A stretch of 64,000 nt of DNA from Spongiimicrobium salis (GTDB lineage Bacteria > Bacteroidota > Bacteroidia > Flavobacteriales > Flavobacteriaceae), in assembly GCF_043678055.1 (NCBI RefSeq), contig NZ_JBHEQA010000008.1, positions 62,001 through 126,000 on the forward strand, written 5' to 3'. Positions 25,442 through 34,451 of the stretch are shown piece after piece (position 1 is the first letter of the stretch; each line of letters begins with the position of its first letter). The position numbers and the translations under genes were made by a program. The notes under the pieces were generated by a model. The model was not told the DNA's origin. It searched no databases and was given only the letters and a program-made list of their open reading frames with translations.

Positions 25442-26173
25442 ATGCATATAATCAAACTTAATGCCACGGACTCTACAAATTCGTACTTAAAAAAAATGGC
25501 CTTGTCTGAAAAACTCAAGGACCTTACTGTTGTAATGGCACATCAACAATTAAAAGGAAAAGGACAAATGGGAGCTGTTTGGAATGCGGAAGCTGGTAAA
25601 AACCTCACATTCAGTGTTTTGAAAAAAACAGAGCGTTTAGATATCGCGAATCAATTTCTATTGAACATTTATGTTTCCTTAGCGATATATGATACCTTTC
25701 GTCAATTAAACCTCCCTAACCTCAGTATTAAATGGCCAAACGACATTCTGTCAGGTCATACCAAAATATGTGGTATTTTAATTGAGAATATCCTATTGGG
25801 CACTACTATTCAACAGGCAATCATAGGCATTGGTGTTAATGTGAACCAAATAACTTTCAAAGATCTTCCCAATGCTTCGTCCTTAAAACGTATTATGGGG
25901 CGCACCTTTGATTTGGATGAGCTCCTACATCGTATTGTTCAGCAATTGGCCAATTATTTTTCCAATGGTTTCGAAAAACCAACAAAAGCTATAACGGAAG
26001 TTTATGAGAAGGTATTGTTCAGAAAAGATAAACCTTCTACTTTTAAAGATAAGGATGGGGAGCTTTTTATGGGATTCATCAAAGGAATATCCTCTAAAGG
26101 ATTGCTTTGCATACAATTAGAGGATAATATTTTGAAAGAGTTTGATTTAAAAGATGTACAATTGCTGTATTGA
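25442..26173 (+). CDS. birA: Biotin--[acetyl-CoA-carboxylase] ligase
   Basis: Attaches biotin to carboxylase carrier domains through biotinyl-AMP. The 243-aa protein has the catalytic domain only (no N-terminal HTH), so it should not act as a repressor. Seen: DSTNSYLKK near the N-terminus, the biotinyl-AMP loop as GKGQMGAVW (variant of GRGRRGR), SIKWPNDIL near residue 95-100, and IIGIGVNVNQ. It diverges from rsfS across 93 bases. Confidence 0.93.
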   Translation: MHIIKLNATDSTNSYLKKMALSEKLKDLTVVMAHQQLKGKGQMGAVWNAEAGKNLTFSVLKKTERLDIANQFLLNIYVSLAIYDTFRQLNLPNLSIKWPNDILSGHTKICGILIENILLGTTIQQAIIGIGVNVNQITFKDLPNASSLKRIMGRTFDLDELLHRIVQQLANYFSNGFEKPTKAITEVYEKVLFRKDKPSTFKDKDGELFMGFIKGISSKGLLCIQLEDNILKEFDLKDVQLLY

Positions 26174-26230
26174 AAAACCTTAAAGAAAATTCAATAAAAC
26201 ACAGCAGTAAAAATTAGAGCAGCAGAAAAC

Positions 26231-26623
26231 TTAAATACGACTCAAATTTTCAGAAAGTGTTCCTATAAAATTGGTAATCGGTGTTTTGATCATCATTGCC
26301 ATCATGGCATTGAACTCTCCTTGAAAGCTTAAGAATACTTCAGATTCCTTATCGTTTAACGCTTTGATATCGGCAGTAAGGGTAAATGGAAGCTTGTCGC
26401 TAGCAGCTCCCAGAACAACTGTATTGTAAGGAGTTTGGCTTTGGCGTTGCAATACAATTTCCGGCATACCCTTTAAGGCAAATAAGAAGCGATCTTCGTT
26501 CAATATTTCAAATTTACTTATGGTGTCCGGCATCAAGCGCTCAAAGTTTTGAAGATCGGTAAGAAATTCAAAGACCTCTTTATCGCTTTTTGCTATTGTT
26601 TTTTTTGGGGTTTCTATGTGCAT
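26231..26623 (-). CDS. SRPBCC-family (START-like) protein
   Basis: A 130-aa protein with a polyketide-cyclase/START-like fold. The N-terminus reads IETPKKTIAKSDKEVFEFLT, then LQNFERLMPD, and the C-terminal helix is FIGTLSENLSRI. It follows pyrE by ten bases on the same strand and is probably co-transcribed. Ligand unknown. Confidence 0.78.
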   Translation of the reverse strand: MHIETPKKTIAKSDKEVFEFLTDLQNFERLMPDTISKFEILNEDRFLFALKGMPEIVLQRQSQTPYNTVVLGAASDKLPFTLTADIKALNDKESEVFLSFQGEFNAMMAMMIKTPITNFIGTLSENLSRI

Positions 26624-26633
26624 ATGTATAAGA

Positions 26634-27269
26634 TTACCAGGCAGCGGGATTGCTTTTCCACTCCATTAGTGTTTGTAATTGTTCTTCTTTGATATAGTTG
26701 GTGTCTGAGGCCTGCTGAATAAGGTGGTCGTAATCGCTTAGCGTATGAAGTTCAACCTCGTTTTTTTCGAAATTTTCACTGGCCACTTTAAAACCATAGG
26801 TAAAAATGGCAATCATACCCTTGATATTCGCGCCACTTTCCTTTAAAGCATTTACGGCATTCAAACTACTTTTTCCCGTACTGATCAAATCCTCGATGAC
26901 CACTACATTTTGATTGGCTTCCAGATAACCCTCTATTTGATTTTGTCTCCCATGAGATTTTGGTTCTGGCCGCACATAAACAAAGGGTAGGCCCAATTGT
27001 TCGGCTACCAGCATGCCTATACCAATGGCACCTGTGGCTACACCAGCAATAACATCGGGTTTCCCATATAAGGCTTCTACCTGCTTTGCCATTTCTTGGC
27101 GTACAAAATTCCGAATCACAGGATAGGATAATATAATACGGTTGTCACAATAGATGGGAGATTTCCATCCAGAAGCCCAAGAAAAAGGATTTTCAGGTTT
27201 CAACTTTATTGCATTAATTTGTAAAAGAAGCTCTGCTGTTTTTTTTGCGGTGTCTTTGTCTAAAACCAT
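26634..27269 (-). CDS. pyrE: Orotate phosphoribosyltransferase
   Basis: Forms OMP from orotate and PRPP in pyrimidine synthesis. 211 aa from ATG 27269 (MVLDKDTAKKTAELLLQI); the longer in-frame start would run into the divergent NUDIX gene. Visible motifs are PFSWASGWKSPIYCDNR, the substrate loop RPEPKSHGRQNQIEG and the PRPP-binding VVVIEDLISTGKSS. A perfect -7 box (complement of CAAATGTA at 27274-27281) sits five bases before the start, so the message could be nearly leaderless; no clear -33 box was found. Confidence 0.94.
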   Translation of the reverse strand: MVLDKDTAKKTAELLLQINAIKLKPENPFSWASGWKSPIYCDNRIILSYPVIRNFVRQEMAKQVEALYGKPDVIAGVATGAIGIGMLVAEQLGLPFVYVRPEPKSHGRQNQIEGYLEANQNVVVIEDLISTGKSSLNAVNALKESGANIKGMIAIFTYGFKVASENFEKNEVELHTLSDYDHLIQQASDTNYIKEEQLQTLMEWKSNPAAW

Positions 27270-27276
27270 AACGCAA

Positions 27277-27864
27277 ATGTATAAAGTTTTTGTTAATGAA
27301 TCTCCCCTGATTCTAACAAATAAATTATCCGAAACCATAAAGGGAAATTATTTTTTGTTAAACGAGTCCTCTATCAATGAAGCGATAGATGCCTTGGCCA
27401 AAAAAAAATTGCAAATCGCCTATATCTACCATCCCAACCATGAAGAAATTCTAAAAAAGTTTACCAAAAAAATACCTTTGGTCATTGCTGCGGGAGGGGT
27501 TGTTACCAATAAAGAAGGGAAAGTACTTTTTATTTACAGAAATGATAAGTGGGATTTGCCCAAGGGAAAACTCGATAAAGGAGAATCCATTCCAGAGGCC
27601 GCCATACGTGAAGTAGAAGAGGAGACCGGAGTGAAAGGACTTAAGATCGAAAACTTTTTAAAGACCACCTATCACATATTTAAAAGGAATAGTACCTATA
27701 AATTAAAAGAAGTACATTGGTTTGCCATGAAAACTTCCTATAAGGGAGAATTGGTAGGCCAAAAAGAAGAAGGTATTGAAAAAGTAAAATGGAAGGGACC
27801 AAAAAAGATTCAAGAGGCCCTTCAAAATTCCTATATCAATATCAAAACGCTTTTCGAAGATTAA
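27277..27864 (+). CDS. NUDIX hydrolase
   Basis: A 195-aa protein with an extra N-terminal domain of about 70 residues and a complete NUDIX box at about 97-119: G, five residues, E, then REVEEETGV. Family members hydrolyse nucleoside diphosphates linked to another group; the substrate here is not readable. ATG 27277 is only seven bases from the pyrE start codon in the opposite direction. The frame is open further upstream, but only as antisense to pyrE. Confidence 0.9.
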   Translation: MYKVFVNESPLILTNKLSETIKGNYFLLNESSINEAIDALAKKKLQIAYIYHPNHEEILKKFTKKIPLVIAAGGVVTNKEGKVLFIYRNDKWDLPKGKLDKGESIPEAAIREVEEETGVKGLKIENFLKTTYHIFKRNSTYKLKEVHWFAMKTSYKGELVGQKEEGIEKVKWKGPKKIQEALQNSYINIKTLFED

Positions 27865-27878
27865 AAGAACAAAGGGGG

Positions 27879-29636
27879 TTAATCCATATCCTTTTTGAGA
27901 TAACGGTATACCGGATATCGCAGGTATGCCTTTTCATAATGCTGGGATCTCTCATAGACCCAATTTAATTGATTGTACCAATTCCCGGCAAAAACCGTAT
28001 CTGTTTGTTTTTTTAATAGAAAAGCCTCTCGTAATTTTTCATCTTTTTTCAATAACGCTAAGGCAGTATCCTCAAAAACATAGGGAGAAAACCCTTCTTT
28101 TTGCTGAAGTACCGTATCAAAGAAATTCCAATTAAAAAAAGAATCCGAAGCTTCCGGTTCAAGGGTTTCTAGAATATACCGTATACCGGGTTGGTTCGTG
28201 GGAATAATATAATCCCCTTCATGGAAAGCAACTTGTTCCGTACTTTTTTGGACTTTGGTGTCGTAATGTAGATAGTGGCCTTCGTACGCATTTTGACGGG
28301 TTTTGTAGCTATCAATATGATAGACCTCAACATTGACCAAAGTATCCTGGGTAACAAAATCATAGTCAATTTGATTCATGTCCATACGTTCCATTATTTT
28401 TGCCCATCCTTTCTTAACAATATAGGCTTCGGGAATCGTCACACTTGCTGAAGGAACCAAGTAATTGCGATATTCCACTTCTTTTACAAAAGGTTGGTTT
28501 CTATCGTATTTTAGCCTGGGAAAACCAGTAATTTCACTGGGAATCCAGGTGCCTTCATAACCTTTAAAATTTAAAATGGAAGATTTTGTGGTATCTATTT
28601 TCCACTGCACCGGATAATTGGTCCAATGGGTACGATCCTTAAAAGCGTTTTGTCTAAGTTGCTTAATTTTTTTGCTGTCCTTGTCGGCAATGGCTATGAT
28701 TTTGCTCATCAAGGCATAAGTGCCATCTACTCTTTGCTTATACGGTTTTAGCATATGGGTCTCTACCATCATCCCTAAAGTATTCCAAAGCGTGGTATAA
28801 CCTGTAGAGTATCTTGGGTAATCTACAAATTGGGAAAAACCCTTTTCCGGAACATCATTGAATACATTGACATATGGGGTAATATCCCATTGATCGGCTT
28901 CCAAATACTCTTCCAGCATGGGCATCATTTCTTGGTGCAGGTATTGCCCCAAATCACCTCCGAGTTTATTGTGTTGTGTAAAAAGATGTGTTAAGGTATA
29001 TTGATAATCTGCTCCATTGCTCACATGATTATCGATAAAAATATCCGGGGATACCAAGTGGAATATGTTCGCAAAGGTCTTTGCGTTTTTAGTGTCTGCT
29101 TTAATAAAGTCCCTATTAAGGTCATAATTTTGGGCATTCCCTCTAAAACCATAGGAAACGGGGCCATTTTGATTTACACGAGTGCCAGAATTTCTATTTA
29201 AGGCCCCTCCTATATTATATATGGGAATGGTGACTAAAATGGTATTTTTGGGAGAAGGGATGTTTTCTGTAGCCAGGTCCCTGTAGAGAAGCATCGTGGC
29301 ATCAATACCATCACTTTCTCCAGGATGGATGCCGTTATTGATCAATATAATGGTTTTATCCTCACCAATTTTCTGAAAATTAAAATCCCCATCGGGATTA
29401 AAGGTCACAATATGCAATGGGTTGCCGCTATCTGTCTCTCCAATAGTTTGGATATTTATTTCCGGAAATTCTCTGGCCAATCGAATGTAAAAATCTATAG
29501 TTTGATCGTAGGTTGCGGTTTCTTTTCCTTTCGTGGTTTCAAAATGGGTTTGGAAATTGGCTACTTTATCTTTTTTTTCTGTTTCACAGGAAAATAGGAA
29601 TAGGGAAATTGCCAGTACTTTAAAATAACTTCTCAT
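27879..29636 (-). CDS. M14-family zinc carboxypeptidase lipoprotein
   Basis: A 585-aa exported metallopeptidase. ATG 29636 gives MRSYFKVLAISLFLFSC, a lipoprotein signal with lipobox Cys followed by ETEKKDK. Zinc ligands appear in NNGIHPGESDG (HxxE) and IDNHVSNGADYQYT (His). The catalytic Glu probably lies in MMVETHML near residue 300. The C-terminal 250 residues are a family-specific extension. It likely trims peptides at the cell surface or in the periplasm. Convergent with the NUDIX gene, 14 bases apart. Confidence 0.88.
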   Translation of the reverse strand: MRSYFKVLAISLFLFSCETEKKDKVANFQTHFETTKGKETATYDQTIDFYIRLAREFPEINIQTIGETDSGNPLHIVTFNPDGDFNFQKIGEDKTIILINNGIHPGESDGIDATMLLYRDLATENIPSPKNTILVTIPIYNIGGALNRNSGTRVNQNGPVSYGFRGNAQNYDLNRDFIKADTKNAKTFANIFHLVSPDIFIDNHVSNGADYQYTLTHLFTQHNKLGGDLGQYLHQEMMPMLEEYLEADQWDITPYVNVFNDVPEKGFSQFVDYPRYSTGYTTLWNTLGMMVETHMLKPYKQRVDGTYALMSKIIAIADKDSKKIKQLRQNAFKDRTHWTNYPVQWKIDTTKSSILNFKGYEGTWIPSEITGFPRLKYDRNQPFVKEVEYRNYLVPSASVTIPEAYIVKKGWAKIMERMDMNQIDYDFVTQDTLVNVEVYHIDSYKTRQNAYEGHYLHYDTKVQKSTEQVAFHEGDYIIPTNQPGIRYILETLEPEASDSFFNWNFFDTVLQQKEGFSPYVFEDTALALLKKDEKLREAFLLKKQTDTVFAGNWYNQLNWVYERSQHYEKAYLRYPVYRYLKKDMD

Positions 29637-29683
29637 TTGGATGAACATCTGCTCAAAATTACAAAAAAAAGAGATTTTTGGGA

Positions 29684-30088
29684 CTACGCCGCTTTCGTTA
29701 TTTCTGCAATATCGGTTTTGCTCACCGGCTTGTTTTTATACGCAATGATATGATGCGTTTGTAACTTGTAAAATTCAGATTGCTTCTTGTCGTAGGGATC
29801 AATTGAAGAGGTTACGATATTGATGCGGATTTTCTCTTTTATGGGCAATTGAATAAATTCTTCCAAAAATTGCCAACCATCCATAATAGGCATATTGATA
29901 TCCAGAAAAATAATTTCGGGCATGCGCTCTCCTTTTGAAATACGATCCTTTATGCCGTCTATCGCGACTTTGCCATTTTCATAGGTGACAATCTGATCAC
30001 ATACATCCAAAGTGGTCAATATTTTCCGTATTCCAAAAATAGTGATCGGATCATCGTCAATGATACATATGGAATTAATCTTCTTCAT
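29684..30088 (-). CDS. Single-domain response regulator
   Basis: A 134-aa receiver-only protein. The acidic pocket is D11-D13, the phosphoacceptor is D63 (FLDINMP), and the conserved Lys is in YKNKPVS. It overlaps the upstream PAS kinase by 14 bases, so it is that kinase's probable partner. With no output domain it must act by protein interaction or as an intermediate in a phosphorelay. Confidence 0.93.
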   Translation of the reverse strand: MKKINSICIIDDDPITIFGIRKILTTLDVCDQIVTYENGKVAIDGIKDRISKGERMPEIIFLDINMPIMDGWQFLEEFIQLPIKEKIRINIVTSSIDPYDKKQSEFYKLQTHHIIAYKNKPVSKTDIAEITKAA

Positions 30089-31919
30089 TAAAATAAATTT
30101 TAAAAGTGGTCCCTTTTCCCACTTTGCTGAACGTCATTATTTTTCCTTTCATAGCCTCAATCTGATTTTTGGTTACATAGAGTCCTATGCCTTTAGAATT
30201 ATCGTTGTTATGAAATGTTTTGTACATCCCAAAAAGCTTGTCTCCATATTTTTCCATATCAATACCTATTCCATTGTCCGATATACTAAGGATGGTGTAT
30301 TTTCCTTGCTTCTCGGTACTACAGACAATTTTTGGAGCTCTCTTTGCGCTTCTGTACTTCACGGCATTGCTAATGAAGTTGGCCAGAATATTATCCAGAT
30401 ATTCAGGAATTACATTAATTATAGTACCCTCTGGAACATTACAGGAAATTTTAGTATTGCTTTCTTCCAGGAGAGGAGTCAATGTTTGAACAATATTTTT
30501 TAGGGCTTTGCACAGTAAAACAGGTTCTTTTTTAATCTGTGTATTGGTGGTGATGACGATAGCTTCGTTTAAATTATCGAGCGTCTCCAAAAGGTTGTCC
30601 GAAGTGGAGGTCAGCATTCCCAGTATTCTCTTCTTTTCGTCTTCGTCTTGTTCCTGTACCAGAAAATCCAATAACATGGCAAAGTTGGCGGTATGCGATC
30701 TTAGGTTATGGGAAACAATATGGGCAAAATCAATAAGTTTTTTGTTTTGGATGGAAGTAACATTTACCAAGTCGCGCAGGGCACTTTCTTTTTGTTTAAG
30801 ATCGGAAATGTCCAAATTGAACCCCACCAATCCAGTGATTTTTCCCTCTTCATTCTTTAAGGGAATCTTATAGGTCAACAAATGAATCATTTCTCCATTT
30901 TTCTTGACTGCAATATTTTCCTTCCCCAGGATAGAAGTTTTATTGTTAAAGACAGAAACATCTTCCTCACGGCAGGTTCGGGCAGTTTCTTCATCATAAA
31001 AGTGGAAATCGTTCTTACCAAGAATTTCCGCTTCGCTAAGATGATGGAATTCCATTTCGGCTTTATTGACCAATACCTTTCTGGATTCCAGATCTTTAAT
31101 AAATACATTAAGTGGGAGGTTGTTGATCAAGGTACGGAGCAGTTGTTCGTTTTCCCGAGTTTTCATTTCCGAAATCACATAGTCCGTTACATCTTGAAAA
31201 GTACCTACAATGCCTACCAATTTTCCATCTTTAAAGGTGGGTTTGCCAGAGGAGATCACCCATTTTTCGTTTCCTTTTTGAGTAATGATTTGCAACTTTT
31301 CACTCCATGGTATTCCGTTTTCGGTAGCTTTAAATACTGCCATGGAAATGGTATTTCTATCATACCCTTTCTTGTAGAAATTGATGGCATTTTTAGGATT
31401 GAATTCATAATCGGACGGAACCTCGTGAATGATTCGGACCATATCGGAGCAGCTGAATTTTTTATTGATGAAATCGTAATGCCAATTGCCGATTTTGCTG
31501 ATTTCAGAAATTTCATTTAAGAAAATCTCGGATTTTTCCAACTTGGTTTCATTCAATACGGTTTGTGTGATGTCTTCGGTTTGAACAATAATACCAATGA
31601 TATTTTCCTTTTCATCATGCCATGGAATGGTCGTCCACTCCAACCATCTGGTCTCTGTAGCACTTTCGTAGGGCAAAGTAAATTTCTTAGCTTGCATATC
31701 CTGCAGGCATTCTTCCATGGTCTGGGTAATATTATCACCAATGTCTTGAAGTAAGAGAACGATATTCTTTCCAACAATATCCCTATCTGCTAAATTAAAA
31801 TCAGTTACCCACTTGTCGGAAGCATGTACAATTTCTCTTTTATGATTAATAAAAACTGTTGCTTGAGGTAGTTGTTTTATTAAATAGTTATTGTTCAATA
31901 TGGAATTAATCCTTACCAT
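30075..31919 (-). CDS. Multi-PAS sensor histidine kinase
   Basis: A 614-aa soluble kinase with no membrane helix. Three PAS domains occupy about residues 15-125, 140-245 and 262-375. A phosphoacceptor segment follows with SHNLRSHTANF (about 405). The HATPase domain has N-box NFISNAVKY, G1 DNGIGID and G2 GIGLYVTK. A -7-like element (complement of CAAAATTA, 31988-31995) lies about 70 bases upstream. PAS input suggests sensing of redox, light or a small ligand; which one is not readable. Confidence 0.93.
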   Translation of the reverse strand: MVRINSILNNNYLIKQLPQATVFINHKREIVHASDKWVTDFNLADRDIVGKNIVLLLQDIGDNITQTMEECLQDMQAKKFTLPYESATETRWLEWTTIPWHDEKENIIGIIVQTEDITQTVLNETKLEKSEIFLNEISEISKIGNWHYDFINKKFSCSDMVRIIHEVPSDYEFNPKNAINFYKKGYDRNTISMAVFKATENGIPWSEKLQIITQKGNEKWVISSGKPTFKDGKLVGIVGTFQDVTDYVISEMKTRENEQLLRTLINNLPLNVFIKDLESRKVLVNKAEMEFHHLSEAEILGKNDFHFYDEETARTCREEDVSVFNNKTSILGKENIAVKKNGEMIHLLTYKIPLKNEEGKITGLVGFNLDISDLKQKESALRDLVNVTSIQNKKLIDFAHIVSHNLRSHTANFAMLLDFLVQEQDEDEKKRILGMLTSTSDNLLETLDNLNEAIVITTNTQIKKEPVLLCKALKNIVQTLTPLLEESNTKISCNVPEGTIINVIPEYLDNILANFISNAVKYRSAKRAPKIVCSTEKQGKYTILSISDNGIGIDMEKYGDKLFGMYKTFHNNDNSKGIGLYVTKNQIEAMKGKIMTFSKVGKGTTFKIYFNEED

Positions 31920-32131
31920 TTATTGATGTATTTTCCTACAATTTAAATTTTAAAACGAAAATTCCACATAGATTGTTGTGAACCTATCAAAATTAGTGGT
32001 ATCAGGCCATAAAAATGGAGACTGATGAAAAATATTTCTTTATAAGAAAGTATTTTCCTACTAAATATACTTCTTTTTTTAATACTAAAAGAAGCTTTTC
32101 AAACAGTTATGTAGGAAATCCAAAAGAGCGA

Positions 32132-32590
32132 TCAAGAAGGAATGCTAACGGTATCCGGAACTAGGCCGGTGTAATCCCCTCCATTTCTAATGACATCGCG
32201 TACGATAGAAGAACTAATAAATGATTTTCCAGATGAAGTAAGCAAAAAGACGGTTTCTATTTCAGAAAGTTTCCTATTGGTATGGGCTATTGCTTTTTCA
32301 AACTCAAAATCTCCCGGGTTTCTCAGTCCTCTCAAAATGAAGTTAGCCCCTATTTCTTTACAAAAATCAACCGTAAGACCCTTATAGGTTACCACTTTGA
32401 CCTTGGGCTGATCTTTAAATGCTTCTTCAATAAATTTTTTCCGTTCCTCTAGACTGAACATATACTTTTTTTCCGCATTGATGCCTATACCAATAATCAA
32501 CTCATCAAATAAAGTTATCCCTCGAAGTATTATATCATGATGTCCTAGGGTAAGGGGGTCAAAAGAGCCTGGGAAAATTGCGCGTCTCAT
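32132..32590 (-). CDS. coaD: Pantetheine-phosphate adenylyltransferase
   Basis: Makes dephospho-CoA from phosphopantetheine and ATP. 152 aa from ATG 32590 (MRRAIFPGSFDPLTLGHHDI), which has the GSFDPxTxGH nucleotide motif right at the N-terminus as usual; longer in-frame starts are not needed. ANFILRGLRNPGDFEFE and SSGKSFISSSIVRDV are further signatures. 41 bases downstream of ddl, same strand. Confidence 0.95.
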   Translation of the reverse strand: MRRAIFPGSFDPLTLGHHDIILRGITLFDELIIGIGINAEKKYMFSLEERKKFIEEAFKDQPKVKVVTYKGLTVDFCKEIGANFILRGLRNPGDFEFEKAIAHTNRKLSEIETVFLLTSSGKSFISSSIVRDVIRNGGDYTGLVPDTVSIPS

Positions 32591-32631
32591 ACAGTATGGT
32601 TTACAGGTATTTTGGATAAAGTTACTTAAAT

Positions 32632-33612
32632 TTATTTCAGGGCTTCCCAAATGGCATTTTCGAACAATTCGGATAGGGATATTCCGGCAGCTTGGGCTTG
32701 TTGCGGCAAGATACTTTCTTCCGTTAGCCCTGGAGTGGTATTCATTTCTAGCATATAGGGAATGTCATCCACAAAAATAAACTCACTTCGGCTGAATCCT
32801 TGGATTTTTAGAATTTCATACACACGTTTTGCAATAGCCGAAACGGCCTCTTCTTGGGTTTTGGAAATTCTGGCGGGGGTAATTTCTTGGGATTTACCCT
32901 CGTATTTGGCTTCATAATCAAAAAAATCATTTTCAGAAACAATCTCGGTGATAGGAAGTACTTTGGTTTTTCCCTTATAACTGATGACGCCCACGGAAAC
33001 TTCCGTTCCGTCCAGGAAGCTTTCAATAATTATCTCGTCATCTTCCTTATAAGCCACGGTTATGGCCTGTTCCAAGGCTTCTTTCTGGTATACTTTTGTA
33101 ATGCCAAAACTACTTCCAGCTTTGTTCGCCTTTACAAAACAGGGAAGCCCAACTTTTTTAACGATGGCGTTGACATCAATGGGGTCGCCCAAATTTAGAT
33201 AGTAGGAGGGAGCGGCCTGTATACCATAGGGCTTAAGCACGCTCAGTAAATCTCTTTTATTAAATGTAAGGGCGGCCTGATAATGCGTGCAGGAGGTTTG
33301 GGGAATTTCCAACAATTCAAAATACGCTTGCATAAAACCATTTTCCCCGGGAGATCCATGTATGGCATTGAATACACAATCAAAATGAATTTTTTCCTGA
33401 TTCACCGTGATCGAGAAATCATCTTTATCAATGGGGTGTTCCGAGCCATCAGGAGCAACATAGGCCCATTTGTTCTTGAAAATATGTAGGGCATAGGGTT
33501 TAAATTTTCCTTTATCCAGGTACTCGCAGACCACAGCACCACTTTTTAAGGAAATCCCATATTCACTGGAGTAACCTCCCATGATTACTCCGATATTCTT
33601 TATTGCACTCAT
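32632..33612 (-). CDS. ddl: D-alanine--D-alanine ligase
   Basis: ATP-grasp ligase making D-Ala-D-Ala for peptidoglycan. The 326 aa include GGYSSEYGISLKSG, FNAIHGSPGENG, the ATP-grasp core CFVKANKAGSSFGITKV, FSRSEFIFVDD and LEMNTTPGLTEESILP. The tail residues that decide D-Ala versus D-Lac are not diagnostic by eye. It precedes coaD and diverges from the PASTA gene. Confidence 0.95.
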   Translation of the reverse strand: MSAIKNIGVIMGGYSSEYGISLKSGAVVCEYLDKGKFKPYALHIFKNKWAYVAPDGSEHPIDKDDFSITVNQEKIHFDCVFNAIHGSPGENGFMQAYFELLEIPQTSCTHYQAALTFNKRDLLSVLKPYGIQAAPSYYLNLGDPIDVNAIVKKVGLPCFVKANKAGSSFGITKVYQKEALEQAITVAYKEDDEIIIESFLDGTEVSVGVISYKGKTKVLPITEIVSENDFFDYEAKYEGKSQEITPARISKTQEEAVSAIAKRVYEILKIQGFSRSEFIFVDDIPYMLEMNTTPGLTEESILPQQAQAAGISLSELFENAIWEALK

Positions 33613-33834
33613 TTCTTTCGGTTATAATAGATCATTGTTTTATTGCACATCAATAGATTTCGCGGGCAAAGTAATACCTGAAAACAAAAGAACAAAGAGT
33701 TTTATAAAATTCCGTAGGTATTGGCATTTTTTTCTTTTTGGAAACAATTTTTTTGGATGCAAACTGTTAAAGGTAAACATCCCGATATCCTATAAATATC
33801 GTATATTCAAAGTAAAGAAACCTATCCGGTTTTA

Positions 33835-33842
33835 TATATTTG
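33835..33842 (+). promoter_or_regulatory. Consensus -7 element upstream of the PASTA/RluD pair
   Basis: TATATTTG at 33835-33842 matches TAnnTTTG and ends 18 bases before the PASTA gene start. No TTTG -33 box was found at the right distance, so this is a partial match. Confidence 0.45.
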
Positions 33843-33860
33843 TAGCGTAATATTTTTTTT

Positions 33861-34448
33861 ATGAGGAATTTTTTCAATTTTTTAAAAAGTAAAACATTTT
33901 TAATCCAGATAGGACTGGCAGTATTGGCAGTAGTTATTTTGGTTTTTGGGATGATGCAGTGGCTAAAATCAACCACAAATCATGGAGAATTTGTAGAAGT
34001 TCCGGATTTGGCCAAGATGACGGTATTGGATATGAGGGAAGTTGTTGAAGATGCCAAACTACGCTATGAGGTATTGGACTCTGCGAATTATAACCCAAAT
34101 TACCCCCGATTTTCGATTATTGAACAGGATCCGCCAGCAGGAAATAAGGTCAAGGAAAACAGAATGATTTATGTGACCGTGAATCCTTCGGGGTATAAAA
34201 AAGTGACCATTCCAAAGATTATTCAAGTGACGAAAAGAAATGCAACCTCTATGCTTAGAGCAGTGGGATTGGATGTGCAAAGAGTTACTTATATTGATGA
34301 ATTGGGTGTGGACATGGTCTACTACCTAAAATATAAGGGCAAAGATATTAAACCCGGGGATAAGCTACCAAAAACGGCCAAAATAGAATTGGTGTGCGGA
34401 AATGGCAATAAAACCGAAAGGGCACAGATCAAGGCCGACTCAGAATAG
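33861..34448 (+). CDS. Stand-alone PASTA-domain membrane protein
   Basis: A 195-aa protein with an N-terminal membrane helix (about 12-32) and two PASTA domains (about 43-110, FVEVPDLAKMTVLDMREVV, and 113-180, KVTIPKIIQVTKRNATSML). PASTA domains usually bind peptidoglycan or lipid II on Ser/Thr kinases and penicillin-binding proteins; here there is no catalytic domain. It sits between divergent ddl and a downstream RluD-type gene, three bases away. Confidence 0.9.
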   Translation: MRNFFNFLKSKTFLIQIGLAVLAVVILVFGMMQWLKSTTNHGEFVEVPDLAKMTVLDMREVVEDAKLRYEVLDSANYNPNYPRFSIIEQDPPAGNKVKENRMIYVTVNPSGYKKVTIPKIIQVTKRNATSMLRAVGLDVQRVTYIDELGVDMVYYLKYKGKDIKPGDKLPKTAKIELVCGNGNKTERAQIKADSE

Positions 34449-34451
34449 TAT

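Noticed and set aside
30882..31520. 212-codon plus-strand frame inside the PAS kinase
   Set aside because: Antisense to a kinase with conserved PAS and HATPase motifs; no start context and no recognisable domain.
32056..32105. AT-rich hairpin (CTTCTTTT/AAAAGAAG) after coaD
   Set aside because: Weak stem made of A-T pairs; may help end the coaD message but is not convincing.
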